A stretch of 64,000 nucleotides of DNA from Pseudomonas jinjuensis (GTDB taxonomy: Bacteria > Pseudomonadota > Gammaproteobacteria > Pseudomonadales > Pseudomonadaceae): NCBI RefSeq assembly GCF_900103845.1, contig NZ_FNIJ01000006.1, positions 1-64,000 on the forward strand. Reading direction: 5' to 3'. Numbering within the stretch: the first letter of the stretch is position 1; every line of letters starts with the position of its first letter. The position numbers and the translations under genes are program-made. This document shows, one piece after another, positions 62,743 through 64,000 of this stretch. Under the pieces are notes generated by a model, which saw only the letters and a list, made by a program, of their open reading frames with translations, was not told the origin of the DNA and ran no database searches.

Positions 62743-63725
62743 AGACCGCCTTGAACCTCTGCATCTGCCCTCTGCTGCTGAGCATGCTGGCCGGCTGCGC
62801 CAGCCAGGAACCGCCAGTGATCGCGCTGGATGAACCGGTAGAAGCGCAGCGCCTGCCGGAGCCGCCCAAGCCCATCGAGGTGGTGGAAGTCCCCAAGCCC
62901 CTGGCCCTGCCAGCGCAGCTGAAGCCGCTGCCGGGAACACAGCGCAGCAAGCCGGCCAAGGAACCGGCCGATGAGCGCGTGCGGGTCTCGCGCGCCAATC
63001 GCGAGGCTCGAGTCGCGCCGAGCCGGGAAGGCTACATCAACGCCATCCAGGTCTGGCCCTACTCTGATGGCGCGCTGTTCCAAGTCTATGCCAGTCCGGG
63101 CAGGGTGACGACGATCAACCTGCAGCCCGGCGAGGAGCTGATCACCGTGGCCGCCGGCGACACCGTGCGCTGGATCGTCGGCGATACCACCAGTGGTAGC
63201 GGTGACGAGCTGCGCACCAGCGTGCTGATCAAGCCGACGCGCGTTGACCTCAAGACCAACCTGGTAATCACCACCACGCGCCGTACCTACCTTATTGAGC
63301 TGACCTCCACCGAACACGCCTGGATGGCGTCGGTGTCCTGGGACTACCCCCAGGACCGCATGCTCGCGCTGCAACGCCGCGCCAGCGCCGCCCATGCCGC
63401 AGCACCGGTGGATGTCGGCCTGGCGCTGGAGCAGCTGCGCTTTCGCTATGCGATCAGCGGCAGCAATCCACCCTGGAAGCCGCTGCGCGCCTTCGACGAC
63501 GGCCGCAAGGTGTATATCCAGTTCCCCGCCGGTATCGCCCAGGGCGAGCTGCCGCCGCTGTTCGTGATCGGCCCGGAAGGCGACGGACAGTTGGTCAACT
63601 ACCGCTTCCGCTCGCCCTACTACATCGTCGACCGTCTGTTCGGTGCAGCCGAGTTGCGTTTGGGCGCCGACAAAGGTGACGTGGTGCGGATCGAGCGCAC
63701 CGATGTCGTGGCACGGAGGCCCTGA
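62739..63725 (+). CDS. trbG: TrbG (VirB9-like)
   Basis: This 328-residue outer-membrane-associated lipoprotein has a lipobox LAGC (Cys near residue 21) and a Pro-rich linker. A VirB9/CagX domain with INAIQVWPYSDGALFQVYAS and a C-terminal PYYIVDRLF segment follow. It is part of the core channel with TrbI. Confidence 0.93.
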   Translation: MKTALNLCICPLLLSMLAGCASQEPPVIALDEPVEAQRLPEPPKPIEVVEVPKPLALPAQLKPLPGTQRSKPAKEPADERVRVSRANREARVAPSREGYINAIQVWPYSDGALFQVYASPGRVTTINLQPGEELITVAAGDTVRWIVGDTTSGSGDELRTSVLIKPTRVDLKTNLVITTTRRTYLIELTSTEHAWMASVSWDYPQDRMLALQRRASAAHAAAPVDVGLALEQLRFRYAISGSNPPWKPLRAFDDGRKVYIQFPAGIAQGELPPLFVIGPEGDGQLVNYRFRSPYYIVDRLFGAAELRLGADKGDVVRIERTDVVARRP

Positions 63726-63727
63726 GC

Positions 63728-64000
63728 ATGGCGGCCAAGGACGACATCCAAAGCCCGACTAACTCGCTTCCGCCGAAGGAAGCACCTGAATCGCTGGAGC
63801 TGCGCGCCAAGCCGCGCCCTGTCACCCGACTCAATCCGCGCATGCTGGCCGTAGTGGTCGGCGGCCTATCGGCCGCAGTGCTCGGCGCCATGCTGTGGTC
63901 GCTGCAGCCTCAGCAGCGCCGCCAGGGCACCGAGCAAAGCGAGCTGTACAACGTCGACCGTGTGGCGCGCTCCGAGGGGCTGGAGCAGTTGCCGGCAGAC
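63728..64000 (+). CDS. trbI: TrbI (VirB10-like), cut by the window edge
   Basis: The first 91 codons of TrbI are present: a cytosolic tail (RPVTRLNPRMLAVVVGG begins the membrane anchor), one hydrophobic helix (about 40-60), and the periplasmic linker start ELYNVDRVARSEGLEQLP. It starts two bases after the trbG stop codon. The remainder, including the VirB10 barrel, lies beyond position 64000. Confidence 0.9.
   Translation, partial: MAAKDDIQSPTNSLPPKEAPESLELRAKPRPVTRLNPRMLAVVVGGLSAAVLGAMLWSLQPQQRRQGTEQSELYNVDRVARSEGLEQLPAD

Overview
The window looks like a Pseudomonas chromosome (GC-rich; Pseudomonas-type rRNA leader, REP-like repeats and gene families). I infer a catabolically versatile species, but the species cannot be fixed from sequence alone. 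The left edge is the upstream region of an rRNA operon that runs off the window on the minus strand: three tandem strong promoters with identical spacing and GC-rich discriminators, then a boxA antitermination site.

0.7-9.3 kb is core-type sequence: a BCCT betaine/choline-type transporter, a Pro/Gly-rich microprotein, a SulP permease with STAS domain, an APC amino-acid permease divergent from an Lrp/AsnC regulator, and an FMN reductase-pirin pair. At 9.16-9.32 kb lie a degraded 3' half of a tRNA-Pro(GGG) gene, its terminator and a 70-bp sequence that recurs (67/70 identical, same orientation) at 36.53-36.60 kb.

9.35-35.5 kb, between those two repeats, is a large acyl-CoA catabolic cluster, almost all on the minus strand. 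It holds an alpha-methylacyl-CoA racemase-like protein, an SCP2-type thiolase, two MaoC-type dehydratases, two tandem SDR-acyl-CoA dehydrogenase-AMP ligase units (one carrying a DUF2889 gene), two crotonases, a metallo-beta-lactamase-fold protein with broken metal sites, two further SDRs, and an ACAD10/11-type dehydrogenase next to an APH-type kinase. A MalT-like LuxR regulator sits inside, and a DUF1302/DUF1329 envelope pair diverges at the right end. Together they suggest uptake, CoA activation, racemisation and beta-oxidation of a methyl-branched or isoprenoid/steroid-like acid, with a kinase/dehydrogenase branch like that for gamma-hydroxyacyl-CoA. The substrate is unknown. Remnants of a third copy of the ligase-SDR junction show that the cluster grew by duplication and then decayed.

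35.7-38.4 kb is a patchwork of small mobile or defensive genes: HicAB, a truncated Fic gene, inverted repeats, and an HTH/PIN toxin-antitoxin pair. 38.8-46.1 kb is a second hydrophobic-compound cluster: two DUF1254 proteins, one intact and one truncated DUF3313 lipoprotein, a FadL-like porin and a divergent AraC regulator.

At 46.85 kb the reading frame passes directly from the N-terminus of a saccharopine-dehydrogenase-like gene into a LysR regulator. I interpret this as the broken left edge of a Tn4371-like conjugative element. From there the window holds a toxin-antitoxin pair, a nickel/cobalt-type metal module (CsoR/RcnR sensor, RcnA-like exporter, HupE/UreJ-like protein, His-rich secreted protein, membrane anchor, YqaA and TraX-like proteins), and then traG-copG-trbBCDEJKLFGI for a P-type type IV secretion system, cut by the right edge in trbI. 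No integrase or relaxase is visible in the window.
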